This document shows positions 7,475-14,584 of a DNA stretch of 21,724 bases, one piece after another. The position numbers and the translations under genes are program-made. Numbering within the stretch: position 1 is the stretch's first letter; each line of letters begins with the position of its first letter. The notes under the pieces were generated by a model. The model saw only the letters and a list, made by a program, of their open reading frames with translations. It did no database searches and had not been told where the DNA came from. The stretch covers positions 1 to 21,724 of the forward strand of contig DASZLR010000117.1 in the NCBI GenBank assembly GCA_035552275.1, given 5' to 3'. This stretch comes from DASVLX01 sp035552275 (GTDB taxonomy: Bacteria; Actinomycetota; Actinomycetes; Mycobacteriales; Pseudonocardiaceae).

Positions 7475-9567
7475 CTGATTCCCGGGAAGAAGCGGACCAC
7501 GAGGTCGATCAGCCAGATGCCGACGAACGGTGTGACGATCCCGCCGACGCCGTAGACCAGCAGATTGCGCCGTAGCATCCGGTTGGCGCTGGCCGGTTTG
7601 TACCGGACCCCGCGCAGCGCCAACGGAATCAGTGCCACGATCACCAGCGCGTTGAAGATCACCGCGGACAGGATCGCCGACTCGGGCGAGTGCAGGTGCA
7701 TGACGTTCAACCTGCTCAGGCCGGGGTAGATCGCCGCGAACATGGCCGGCAGGATCGCGAAGTACTTGGCCAGGTCATTGGCGATGCTGAAGGTGGTCAG
7801 CGCGCCCCGGGTGATGAGCAGTTGCTTGCCGATCTCCACGATCTGGATCAGCTTCGTCGGGTCCGAGTCGAGATCGACCATGTTGCCGGCCTCTTTCGCC
7901 GCCATGGTCCCGGTGTTCATCGCGACGCCGACGTCGGCCTGCGCGAGCGCGGGCGCGTCGTTGGTGCCGTCCCCGGTCATCGCGACCAGCTTGCCGCCCT
8001 CCTGCTCCCGACGGATCAGCGCCATCTTGTCTTCGGGCCTGGCTTCGGCGAGAAAGTCGTCCACACCGGATTCCTCGGCGATCGCCCGGGCGGTCAGCGG
8101 GTTGTCACCGGTGATCATGACGGTCCTGATGCCCATGGTGCGCAGTTCGGCGAACCGCTCCCTGATGCCCGGCTTGACCACATCGGACAGTTGGATCACG
8201 CCGAGGACGATGGCGACCGCGCCGGAGTGTTCCGCGCACACCAACGGCGTGCCGCCCCGCTGGCCGATCTCGTCGGCGATGCCCCGCACCTCGTCGGGCA
8301 CCGTGCCGCCCTGCTCGACCACCCAATCCAGCACGGAACCCGCCGCGCCCTTGCGGATCCGGCGACCGTCGAGATCCACGCCGCTCATCCGGGTCTGCGC
8401 GGTGAACGGGACATTGTGGCCGGCGCCGAGCTCATCGGCGCCGACCCGCGCGGGCAGCCCCAGTCGGGCGGCGCAGAACTCGACGATGCTGCGACCTTCG
8501 GGCGTCTCGTCGGCGAGGCTGGACAGCCTCGCGGCTGCCGCCAGATCATCCACTGTGGACACGCCGACCGGGCGCAGGTCGGTGGCCCGCCGGTTGCCGA
8601 AGGTGATCGTGCCGGTCTTGTCCAGCAGCAGGGTGTCCACGTCGCCGGCCGCTTCCACCGCCCGGCCGGACATGGCCAGCACGTTGCGCTGCACCAGTCG
8701 GTCCATCCCGGCGATGCCGATCGCGGACAGCAGCGCGCCGATCGTGGTCGGGATCAGGCAGACCAACAGCGCGGTCAGCACGATCACCGACTGCGCGCTG
8801 CCCGAGTAGGTGGCCATCGGCTGCAACGCCACCACCGCGAGCAGGAAGATGATGGTCAACACCGACAGCAGGATGGTCAACGCGATCTCGTTGGGCGTCT
8901 TCTGCCGGGACGCGCCCTCCACCAGCGCGATCATCCGATCCACAAAGGATTCTCCGGGTTCGGTGCTGATCCGCACCACGATCCGGTCGGACAGCACGGT
9001 GGTGCCGCCGGTGACCGCCGACCGGTCGCCGCCGGACTCCCGGATCACCGGCGCGGACTCGCCGGTGATGGCCGACTCGTCCACCGACGCGATGCCCTCG
9101 ATGACGTCGCCGTCACCGGGGATCACCTCACCGGCCTCGACCACCACCCGATCGCCGACGGTCAGTTCCGCTCCGGGCACCCGTTCCTCGACGCCGGCCG
9201 CGGACAGCCGGCGGGCGACCGCCTCCTTCTTGGTGCGCCGCAACGTTTCCGCCTGCGCCTTGCCCCGGCCCTCAGCGACCGCCTCGGCCAGATTGGCGAA
9301 CAGCACGGTGAACCACAGCCACACCGTGGTGCCGATGGCGAAGCCGCTCGGGTCGGCGATGGCGAACACGGTGGACAGCGCGGAGCCCACCCACACCACC
9401 ATCATCACCGGGTTGCGGGCCTGCTGGCGCGGGTTGAGCTTGCGCAGCGCGCTGGGCAGCGAGCTCAGCAACTGCCTGGGGTTGAACGCGCCGGCCGTGA
9501 TCCGCCCGGTGTGCTCGGCGTGACGCTGTTCGACCTGCTGTGGCGGGCGTTCCTCAATGGCGGTCAA
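7471..9567 (-). CDS. kdpB: Potassium-transporting P-type ATPase KdpB catalytic subunit
   Basis: The ATP-hydrolysing subunit of KdpFABC, 698 residues from a TTG start at 9567. GGAGG precedes it by 7 bases, and the TTG overlaps the kdpA stop as TTGA. P-type ATPase motifs are in order: TGES (168-171, the actuator loop whose Ser is an inhibitory phosphosite in E. coli KdpB), the membrane proline of CLIPTT (270-275), the phosphorylated Asp316 of DKTGT, KGAAG of the nucleotide domain (406-410), TGDNP (486-490) and GDGTNDAP (532-539). Membrane helices are at about 54-96, 228-285 and 590-690. The frame stays open upstream to 11052, but that portion is only the kdpA antiphase. It forms the pump with KdpA, KdpC and KdpF. 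Confidence 0.96.
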   Translation of the reverse strand: MTAIEERPPQQVEQRHAEHTGRITAGAFNPRQLLSSLPSALRKLNPRQQARNPVMMVVWVGSALSTVFAIADPSGFAIGTTVWLWFTVLFANLAEAVAEGRGKAQAETLRRTKKEAVARRLSAAGVEERVPGAELTVGDRVVVEAGEVIPGDGDVIEGIASVDESAITGESAPVIRESGGDRSAVTGGTTVLSDRIVVRISTEPGESFVDRMIALVEGASRQKTPNEIALTILLSVLTIIFLLAVVALQPMATYSGSAQSVIVLTALLVCLIPTTIGALLSAIGIAGMDRLVQRNVLAMSGRAVEAAGDVDTLLLDKTGTITFGNRRATDLRPVGVSTVDDLAAAARLSSLADETPEGRSIVEFCAARLGLPARVGADELGAGHNVPFTAQTRMSGVDLDGRRIRKGAAGSVLDWVVEQGGTVPDEVRGIADEIGQRGGTPLVCAEHSGAVAIVLGVIQLSDVVKPGIRERFAELRTMGIRTVMITGDNPLTARAIAEESGVDDFLAEARPEDKMALIRREQEGGKLVAMTGDGTNDAPALAQADVGVAMNTGTMAAKEAGNMVDLDSDPTKLIQIVEIGKQLLITRGALTTFSIANDLAKYFAILPAMFAAIYPGLSRLNVMHLHSPESAILSAVIFNALVIVALIPLALRGVRYKPASANRMLRRNLLVYGVGGIVTPFVGIWLIDLVVRFFPGIR

Positions 9568-11228
9568 GACAGTGCCTCCGCGATGGGACCGAGGGCGAGC
9601 GCCGGCACGAACACGATGGCCGCCACCAGCACGATCGTGCCGCCGAGCATGGTGGCGAACAGCGGACCGGTGGTGGGCAGCGTGCCGACGGATTCCGGCA
9701 CCTTGCGCTGCTGGGCGAGCGCGCCGGCCAGCGCCAGCGCGGCCAGGATTGGCACGAACCGGCCGAGCAGCATCACGATGCCCAATGTGGACTCGAAGAA
9801 GTTGTTGGTGACGGTGATGCCGGCGAACGCGCTGCCGTTGTTGTTCGCCGCGGAGGTGAAGGCGTACAGCACCTCGGAGAAGCCGTGCGCGCCCGAGTTG
9901 GCCATCGCGGTGCGGGTGGCCGGCAGGGCGATGGCCAGGCCGGCGCCGAGCAGCACCAGCACCGGCATGATCAGGATCGAGATCGACGCGAACGTCACCT
10001 CGCGCCGGCCGAGTTTCTTGCCCAGATACTCGGGTGTGCGGCCGACCATCAGCCCGGCCAGGAACACCGCGATGATCGCGAACACCAGGATGCCGTAGAT
10101 CCCGGTGCCGGCCCCGCCGGGCGAGATCTCGCCGAGCATCATGTTGGTCAGCGCGCCACCGCCACCGAGGCCGCTGAGGCTGTCGTGCGCGGCGTTCACC
10201 GCGCCGGTCGACGTGCTGGTGGTGGAATTGGCGAACAGCGCGGACGCGGCGATGCCGAACCGGGTCTCCTTGCCTTCCATGCCGCCGCCGGCCAGCCGCG
10301 CCGCGATGCCAGTCGGGTGTGACTCGGCCCACCAGATCACCGCGAGCATCGCGCCCCACAGCACGGCCATCACCGAGAGGATCGTGTAGCCCTGCCGCCG
10401 GTTGCCGACCAGCGTGCCCAGCGTGCGGGTCAGGCTGACCGGGATCACCAGCAGCAGGAAGATCTCGATCAGGTTGGACCAGGCGTTGGGATTCTCGAAC
10501 GGGTGCGCGGAGTTCGCGTTGTAGACGCCGCCGCCGTTGGTGCCCAGCTCCTTGATCGCCTCCTGGCTGGCCGCCGGGTAGAGCGTGATCGTGTGCCGCG
10601 CGCCGTCCAGGCTGGTGACCGTGACTCCGGAGTGCATGCTCTGCACCACGCCGAGGCCGACCAGCACGATCGCGAACACGAACGCGACCGGCAGCAGGAC
10701 GCGCACCGTGCAGCGCACCAGATCCACCCACATGTTGCCGATCCGGTCGGTGTGGGTGCGGGTGAACCCGCGGATCAGCGCGATGGCGACGATGATGCCC
10801 ATCGCCGCCGAGGTGAAGTTCTTCACCGTCAGCCCGGCCATCTGGATGCCCGCGCCCAACGTCTGCTCCGGCGCGTAGGACTGCCAGTTGGTGTTGGTGA
10901 TGAAGCTGACCGCGGTGTTGAACGCGGTCGCCGGCGCGACGGCGGCGTGCCCGAAAGCCAAGGGCAGCACCGGTTGCAGGCGCTGCAGCGCGTACAGGAA
11001 CAGCGAGCCCACCAGCGCGAAGGCGACGGTCGCGGTGGCGTAGGTGGGCCACCGCTGGTCGGATTCCGGGTCGACCCGGACGATCCGGTAGATCAGCTTC
11101 TCGACCCGCCAGTGCGTGGGGCTGGTGAACACGCGGGCCAGGTAGTCGCCGAAGGGCCGGTAGACGATGGCCAGCGCCGCCAGCAGCAGGCCGACTTGTC
11201 CGAGCCCGGCCCAGGTTGCCGATGACAT
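9564..11228 (-). CDS. kdpA: Potassium-transporting ATPase KdpA channel subunit
   Basis: The potassium-binding, channel-like subunit, 554 residues with about ten membrane helices. The four selectivity-filter loops are visible: SFITNTNWQSY (108-118), GTNGGGVYNANS (229-240), NSTTSTSTGAVN (334-345) and SAANNNGSAFAG (459-470). The N-terminus YRPFGDYLARVF and the motif RTPEYLGKKL (397-406) are typical. ATG 11228 overlaps the last base of the kdpF stop (TGATG), and the stop overlaps the kdpB TTG. KdpA accepts extracellular potassium with micromolar affinity and passes it through an intersubunit tunnel to KdpB. No unusual substitutions are seen in the filter loops. Confidence 0.96.
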   Translation of the reverse strand: MSSATWAGLGQVGLLLAALAIVYRPFGDYLARVFTSPTHWRVEKLIYRIVRVDPESDQRWPTYATATVAFALVGSLFLYALQRLQPVLPLAFGHAAVAPATAFNTAVSFITNTNWQSYAPEQTLGAGIQMAGLTVKNFTSAAMGIIVAIALIRGFTRTHTDRIGNMWVDLVRCTVRVLLPVAFVFAIVLVGLGVVQSMHSGVTVTSLDGARHTITLYPAASQEAIKELGTNGGGVYNANSAHPFENPNAWSNLIEIFLLLVIPVSLTRTLGTLVGNRRQGYTILSVMAVLWGAMLAVIWWAESHPTGIAARLAGGGMEGKETRFGIAASALFANSTTSTSTGAVNAAHDSLSGLGGGGALTNMMLGEISPGGAGTGIYGILVFAIIAVFLAGLMVGRTPEYLGKKLGRREVTFASISILIMPVLVLLGAGLAIALPATRTAMANSGAHGFSEVLYAFTSAANNNGSAFAGITVTNNFFESTLGIVMLLGRFVPILAALALAGALAQQRKVPESVGTLPTTGPLFATMLGGTIVLVAAIVFVPALALGPIAEALS

Positions 11229-11329
11229 CAGAACTTGTCCGGCCGGATCAGCGCGATGAACAGGTAGCCGACCAGCAGCAGCGCCAGCACGCCGCCGATC
11301 ACGTTCGCGGCGGTTCCCGCGCCGCTCAT
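11228..11329 (-). CDS. kdpF: Small potassium-transporting ATPase subunit KdpF
   Basis: A 33-residue single-helix protein: a short polar start (MSGAGTAANV), a hydrophobic helix GGVLALLLVGYLFIALI and the characteristic C-terminal RPDKF that ends KdpF proteins. It stabilises KdpFABC in the membrane. ATG 11329 overlaps the stop of the upstream 27-residue peptide (ATGA), and its own stop shares a base with kdpA's start. Length and tail match the family, so the call is secure despite the small size. Confidence 0.93.
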   Translation of the reverse strand: MSGAGTAANVIGGVLALLLVGYLFIALIRPDKF

Positions 11330-11409
11330 AGTTTTTCCAGCCCGCGGATGGTCAGCATGAGCAGTGCGAACACGCCGATCAGCAAGGCCAGGTAGGCAAC
11401 ATCGGCCAT
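11326..11409 (-). CDS. 27-residue single-helix membrane peptide leading the kdp operon
   Basis: A very short gene, MADVAYLALLIGVFALLM followed by LTIRGLEKL. It is almost entirely one hydrophobic helix (about residues 4-20) with a basic C-terminal end, so it should sit in the membrane. A strong ribosome site (GAGGGAGGG) lies 6 bases before ATG 11409, and its stop overlaps the kdpF ATG as ATGA. That gives the same translational coupling as every other junction in the operon. This is the most likely first cistron of the operon. It is not KdpF itself, which follows and has its own RPDKF tail. It may be an extra accessory subunit or regulator of the pump, or a leader peptide needed to load ribosomes onto kdpF. 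I have no confirmed family for it. Confidence 0.75.
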   Translation of the reverse strand: MADVAYLALLIGVFALLMLTIRGLEKL

Positions 11410-11502
11410 CTGGCGCCCTCCCTCTCGAAGCCGGCGACCGCCTCCTGACGATCACCCGCCGCACAGCGTGTATCGAGGAATCGGGCGCGGACCGCCGGAT
11501 GA

Positions 11503-11546
11503 CGGCTCCTTGACACCGCAGGGGTGCGCCTTGACGCGCCCTTGAC
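11503..11546 (-). promoter_or_regulatory. Phased direct repeats, candidate KdpE operator
   Basis: On the minus strand GTCAAGG occurs starting at 11546, 11535 and 11514, and a degenerate copy GTCATCC at 11503. Spacings are 11, 21 and 11 bp. This gives two pairs of half-sites on one helix face, as bound by dimers of OmpR/PhoB-family regulators. They lie upstream of a possible -10 (GATACA, 11474-11469) at about -45 to -85, a sensible place for an activator. Assignment to KdpE is inference. Confidence 0.55.
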
Positions 11547-11552
11547 GCCCAT

Positions 11553-11568
11553 CGCTGAGCGCTCAGCG
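11553..11568. promoter_or_regulatory. Perfect 16-bp palindrome CGCTGAGCGCTCAGCG
   Basis: An uninterrupted, perfectly self-complementary 16-mer adjoining the phased direct repeats on the upstream side of the kdp promoter region. It has the size and symmetry of a dimeric repressor site; the protein that would bind it is unknown. Confidence 0.5.
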
Positions 11569-11666
11569 TGCGGAAAGATGTGTGACGGCTTGTGTCCGCT
11601 CAATCACAGGCTCGCAAGATAGTTTCGTTAGCCAAGCGCAGCTTGATGATTCCGCAACGGCGCGAG

Positions 11667-11682
11667 TCGGGACCGGTCCCGA
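11667..11682. promoter_or_regulatory. Perfect 16-bp palindrome TCGGGACCGGTCCCGA
   Basis: A second perfect 16-mer, 98 bp further upstream of kdp and about 75 bp beyond the mutM stop. As RNA it could fold only into a short stem without a loop, so a dimer-binding DNA site is more likely than a terminator. No regulator gene lies beside it. Confidence 0.45.
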
Positions 11683-11714
11683 TATTCATGGGCATCATCG
11701 CCCTGTTCCGCTCG

Positions 11715-11752
11715 GTGAACGCCCAACAGCTCCGTGAACGCCTAACAGTTCT
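11715..11752. repeat. Two tandem copies of a 19-bp repeat
   Basis: GTGAACGCCCAACAGCTCC (11715-11733) is followed directly by GTGAACGCCTAACAGTTCT (11734-11752). They are 16/19 identical, and all three differences are C/T transitions. The array ends 4 bases from the mutM stop codon, so it is the immediate 3' flank of that gene. It may be a dispersed intergenic repeat of the genome or an mRNA 3'-end element. Confidence 0.8.
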
Positions 11753-11755
11753 CCG

Positions 11756-12631
11756 CTAACGGCGTCGGGGCGGCGGTTGGCAGCGCGGGCAGAAGTAGGA
11801 GGAGCGGTTCATGAACGGCTCGCGCACGATCTCCGTGCCGCAGCGCGGGCACGGCCGGCCGTCCTGCCCGTAGACGGCCAGCGACCGGTCGAAGTAGCCG
11901 GACTGGCCGTTGATGTTGACGTACAGCGCGTCGAACGAGGTGCCGCCGGCGACCAGCGCCTCGGCCATCACCTCGGCCGCCGCCGCGAGCACGGCGGAGC
12001 CCTGCGCCCTGGTCAGTTTCTCCGTCGGCCGGGACCAGTGCAGCTTGGCCCGCCACAGTGCCTCGTCGGCGTAGATGTTGCCGATCCCGCTGACCAGCGT
12101 CTGGTCCAGCAGCGCGCGTTTGAGCTCGGTGCGGCGGCGGCGCAGCGCGGCGATCACGGCGGGCGGGTCGAAACCGGGGTCCATCGGGTCGCGGCCGATG
12201 TGCGCGATGGGCAACGGCACCAGATCGGGCTGGCCGTGGCCGACCAGTTCGGTGACCATCAGTCCGCCGAACGTGCGCTGGTCCACGAACCGCAGTTCCG
12301 GGCCGTCGTCCCGGAACGTGACGCGAACCCGGAGATGGATCTCGTCGGGTGTGCCGACGGGCCGCATCAGCATCTGGCCGCTCATGCCGAGGTGGGCCAG
12401 GATCGCCTCGTCGCCGGGTCCGGCGCCGTCCAGGCTCAGCCACAGGTACTTGCCGCGCCGGCCGGTCTCGGTGATCTTGCGGCCGGCCAGCCGGCCGGCG
12501 AAATCGTCCGGGCCGGGCAGATGCCGGCGCACCGCGCGCGGATGGTGCACGTTCACCCGTTCGATGACCCGGTCGACGACCTGCTCGGCCAGGCCACGGC
12601 GGACGACTTCGACCTCGGGCAGCTCCGGCAC
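11756..12631 (-). CDS. mutM: Formamidopyrimidine-DNA glycosylase (MutM/Fpg)
   Basis: A base-excision-repair enzyme of 291 residues that removes 8-oxoguanine and ring-opened purines and nicks the abasic site. From GTG 12631 it reads (M)PELPEVEVVRRGL, placing the catalytic Pro2 and Glu3 exactly at the N-terminus, which fixes the start. Lys61 lies in RRGKYLWL. The helix-two-turn-helix is LVSGIGNIYADEALW, and the C-terminal zinc finger is CPRCG...SYFCPRC. The frame stays open upstream to 12904 inside the DUF3515 gene, but that part is not used. A possible internal -10 (CAGGAT, minus strand, 12644-12639) lies 7 bases before the GTG. In the order I recall for other actinobacteria, rnc precedes this gene; here DUF3515 does. 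Confidence 0.96.
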   Translation of the reverse strand: MPELPEVEVVRRGLAEQVVDRVIERVNVHHPRAVRRHLPGPDDFAGRLAGRKITETGRRGKYLWLSLDGAGPGDEAILAHLGMSGQMLMRPVGTPDEIHLRVRVTFRDDGPELRFVDQRTFGGLMVTELVGHGQPDLVPLPIAHIGRDPMDPGFDPPAVIAALRRRRTELKRALLDQTLVSGIGNIYADEALWRAKLHWSRPTEKLTRAQGSAVLAAAAEVMAEALVAGGTSFDALYVNINGQSGYFDRSLAVYGQDGRPCPRCGTEIVREPFMNRSSYFCPRCQPPPRRR

Positions 12632-12636
12632 GCGGC

Positions 12637-13227
12637 CTATCCTGCCGGGTGCACTCCGACGCTCGGCATCGCGGCGGCGATCGTGGCGGAGACCGTCTGG
12701 ATCGGACCGGTGCCGGCGACTGCGGTGGGCAGGGTCAGCGCCACCGTCACCGGCCGGTCGACCGTGTACCAGGTCATCGAGTCCGGACCGGAGATCTGGA
12801 ACCAGGACACGCCGTCGACGCCGAGCGTCTCGGAGGTCGCGGTGAACTCCGGTGGCGTGGCGAGTCCGCAGCGCAGCACCACCGGGTTGGCCGGATCGCC
12901 CCATGCGGCGGCGGCCGGCGGGGCGGGCGTGGCGATCGAGCGGCGCGGCAGGGTCGAATGCCCGTCGGTGAGGGTGGCCGGCAGCCGGGACAGCAGCGTG
13001 CCGCAGTACCGCGATCCGGCCTGCGGCGCGTCGACCGGAACCAGCGGCACCGGCCCGATTGGCGCGGCCGCCGGTTCTGTCGCGCCGGCCTGACTCGACT
13101 GACGGGTGGCGACCACACCGGCCACCACCAGCCCGATCACCAGGGCGACCAACAGCACGATCCCGGCGATCATCGGCGGCGAGGGCCGGCTGGACTCGCT
13201 GGACTTGCTGACGGACCTCTCAGCCAT
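12637..13227 (-). CDS. DUF3515 family membrane-anchored protein
   Basis: A 196-residue protein with a cytoplasmic Ser-rich N-terminus, one membrane helix (about 19-41, MIAGIVLLVALVIGLVVAGVVA) and an extracytoplasmic domain. Typical DUF3515 features are YCGTLLSRLPATL, WGDPANPVVLRCGL, VDGVSWFQIS and TWYTVDRPVTVAL. The family is found in actinobacteria, usually near ddl, an AsnC-type gene and thiL, and has no known biochemical role. ATG 13227 overlaps the end of the upstream AsnC-domain gene by 8 bases, so the two are translationally coupled. The stop TAG lies 5 bases before the mutM GTG. Confidence 0.9.
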   Translation of the reverse strand: MAERSVSKSSESSRPSPPMIAGIVLLVALVIGLVVAGVVATRQSSQAGATEPAAAPIGPVPLVPVDAPQAGSRYCGTLLSRLPATLTDGHSTLPRRSIATPAPPAAAAWGDPANPVVLRCGLATPPEFTATSETLGVDGVSWFQISGPDSMTWYTVDRPVTVALTLPTAVAGTGPIQTVSATIAAAMPSVGVHPAG

Positions 13228-13471
13228 GATCCCCGCGATTGATGTGCACGACCGGGCAGGTCAGTGTTCGGGTGATGCCGTCGACGTTCTGGATGCGGGC
13301 CACCACGAGCTGCCCCAGCTGGTCGACGTTCTCGGCCTCGGCGACCACAATGACGTCATACGGGCCGGTGACGTCCTCCGCCGTCGTGACTCCGGGCAGC
13401 GCGGCGATCTCCGAGGCGACGGCGGCCGCCTTGCCGACCTCCGTCTGGATAAGGATGTATGCGTGGACCAC
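13220..13471 (-). CDS. Lrp/AsnC ligand-binding (RAM) domain protein
   Basis: An 83-residue stand-alone ligand-binding domain: MVHAYILIQTEVGKAAAVASEI, then GVTTAEDVTGPYDVIVVAEAENVDQLGQLV, then IQNVDGITRTLTCPVV. This is the alpha-beta RAM fold of Lrp/AsnC regulators without any helix-turn-helix, as in the small AsnC proteins found beside thiL in actinobacteria. It may bind an amino acid or partner with full-length Lrp proteins. GTG 13471 is preceded by GAAGGGG at a suitable distance. It is divergent from thiL and overlaps DUF3515 downstream. Confidence 0.92.
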   Translation of the reverse strand: MVHAYILIQTEVGKAAAVASEIAALPGVTTAEDVTGPYDVIVVAEAENVDQLGQLVVARIQNVDGITRTLTCPVVHINRGDHG

Positions 13472-13594
13472 GGCGCGCCCCTTCGGCTTGATGGGTCAGC
13501 TCGGGGTAGGAACGTTACAGCGGGGAAACGTACCTGAGTCGGGGACGATTATGGAGTCCACACGAGTCCGAACATGCGCGACAGGAGGTCAGTG

Positions 13595-14566
13595 GTGCGC
13601 CCGGAGCCCTCTACTGAGGTGAACGCGGTCGCCGATATGGGTGAGTTCGATCTCATCCGCCGGGTGACCAGCGGGCGGACCCAACCCGCCAGCACACTGC
13701 TCGGACCGGGAGATGATGCCGCCGTGGTCGCCACGCCGGATGGCAGGGTGGTCGCCACCACCGATGTGCTGGTCGAAGGCGTCCACTTCCGACTGGACTG
13801 GTCCACACCTGACCAGGTCGGACGCAAGGCGGTGGCGGTGAACCTGGCCGACGTCGCGGCCATGGGCGCGGTGCCGACCGCGGTGCTGGTCGGCTTCGGC
13901 TGCCCGCCGGGGACGGCGACGTCCACCGTGGACGAACTGAGCTCCGGGATGTGGGCCGAGGCGAGCGCCGCCGGGGCCGGCCTGGTCGGCGGCGACATGG
14001 TGACATCCGACATGCTGGTGATCTCGATCACTGCGTTGGGTGATCTTGAGGGTCGGCAGCCCATCACCCGATCGGGTGCAATGCCCGGGGACACCGTGGC
14101 GGTGTGCGGAAAACTCGGCTGGGCTGCCGCCGGACTGGCCGTGCTAGGCCGTGGATTCCGGTCGCCGGTGAACGTGGTCGGCGCGCACCGAGTGCCCGAG
14201 CCGCCGTATTCGGCCGGACCGCAGGCGGCTCGCTCCGGGGCAACCGCGATGATCGATGTCTCCGACGGGCTGCTGGCCGACGTCGGGCACCTCGCCACGG
14301 CGTCCAACGTGGCCATCGATGTTCGGACCGACCAGCTCGAAGTGTCCCGGCGGCTGGTCGAGGTGGCGGCGGCGCTGGGCGCGGACCCGATGACCTGGGT
14401 GTTGGTCGGCGGCGAGGACCACGCCTTGGTGGCCACGTTCCCCGCTGACACACCGGTACCTAACGGCTGGTTGGCGATCGGCGTAGTCGACCGGGGCAGT
14501 GGGGTTACGGTTGACGGCCAGCAGCACACCGGCGCGGCCGGCTGGGAACACTGGCGCCGGTCCTGA
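13595..14566 (+). CDS. thiL: Thiamine-monophosphate kinase
   Basis: It phosphorylates thiamine monophosphate to thiamine diphosphate with ATP, the last step of the cofactor pathway. The 323-residue protein has LLGPGDDAAVV, the metal-binding Asp of VATTDVLVEGVHF, NLADVAAMGAVP, GGDMV, IDVSDGLLADV and VLVGGEDHALVATFP, all family signatures of the PurM-like fold. AGGAGG at 13583-13588 stands 6 bases before GTG 13595, so I chose it. GTG 13592 and ATG 13574 are too close to or upstream of the ribosome site. The carbonic-anhydrase-like gene follows after 18 bases, likely on the same transcript. Confidence 0.96.
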   Translation: MRPEPSTEVNAVADMGEFDLIRRVTSGRTQPASTLLGPGDDAAVVATPDGRVVATTDVLVEGVHFRLDWSTPDQVGRKAVAVNLADVAAMGAVPTAVLVGFGCPPGTATSTVDELSSGMWAEASAAGAGLVGGDMVTSDMLVISITALGDLEGRQPITRSGAMPGDTVAVCGKLGWAAAGLAVLGRGFRSPVNVVGAHRVPEPPYSAGPQAARSGATAMIDVSDGLLADVGHLATASNVAIDVRTDQLEVSRRLVEVAAALGADPMTWVLVGGEDHALVATFPADTPVPNGWLAIGVVDRGSGVTVDGQQHTGAAGWEHWRRS

Positions 14567-14584
14567 CTGATCCCCACGGAGGCG

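Larger units (their letters stand above)
11410..11755. other. 346-bp non-coding kdp control region
   Basis: This space between the kdp operon and the mutM stop has no credible gene. From the kdp side it holds a possible -10 (GATACA, minus strand, 11474-11469), phased direct repeats (11503-11546), a perfect palindrome (11553-11568), an alternative minus promoter (TTGAGC, 17-base spacer, CATCTT near 11600-11575), a second perfect palindrome (11667-11682) and a 19-bp tandem repeat (11715-11752). I looked for a c-di-AMP riboswitch and saw none. Confidence 0.7.

Noticed and set aside
7690..10098. Long open frame (802 codons) on the plus strand opposite kdpB and kdpA
   Set aside because: Composition is that of an antisense frame (Asp/His/Arg/Gly-rich); it crosses the kdpA-kdpB junction and has no motif.
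9568..11052. Apparent N-terminal extension of kdpB giving a 1193-residue fusion
   Set aside because: The extension is the out-of-phase reading of kdpA. A ribosome site and TTG at 9567 overlapping the kdpA stop give a normal 698-residue KdpB, so no fusion or frameshift is needed.
11410..11755. A c-di-AMP (ydaO-type) or other riboswitch upstream of kdp
   Set aside because: I looked for the conserved ydaO core segments on the minus strand and did not find them; the symmetric DNA repeats explain the region better.
12632..12904. N-terminal extension of mutM
   Set aside because: MutM needs Pro right after the initiator Met for catalysis; GTG 12631 provides it, and the extension is a shadow of DUF3515.
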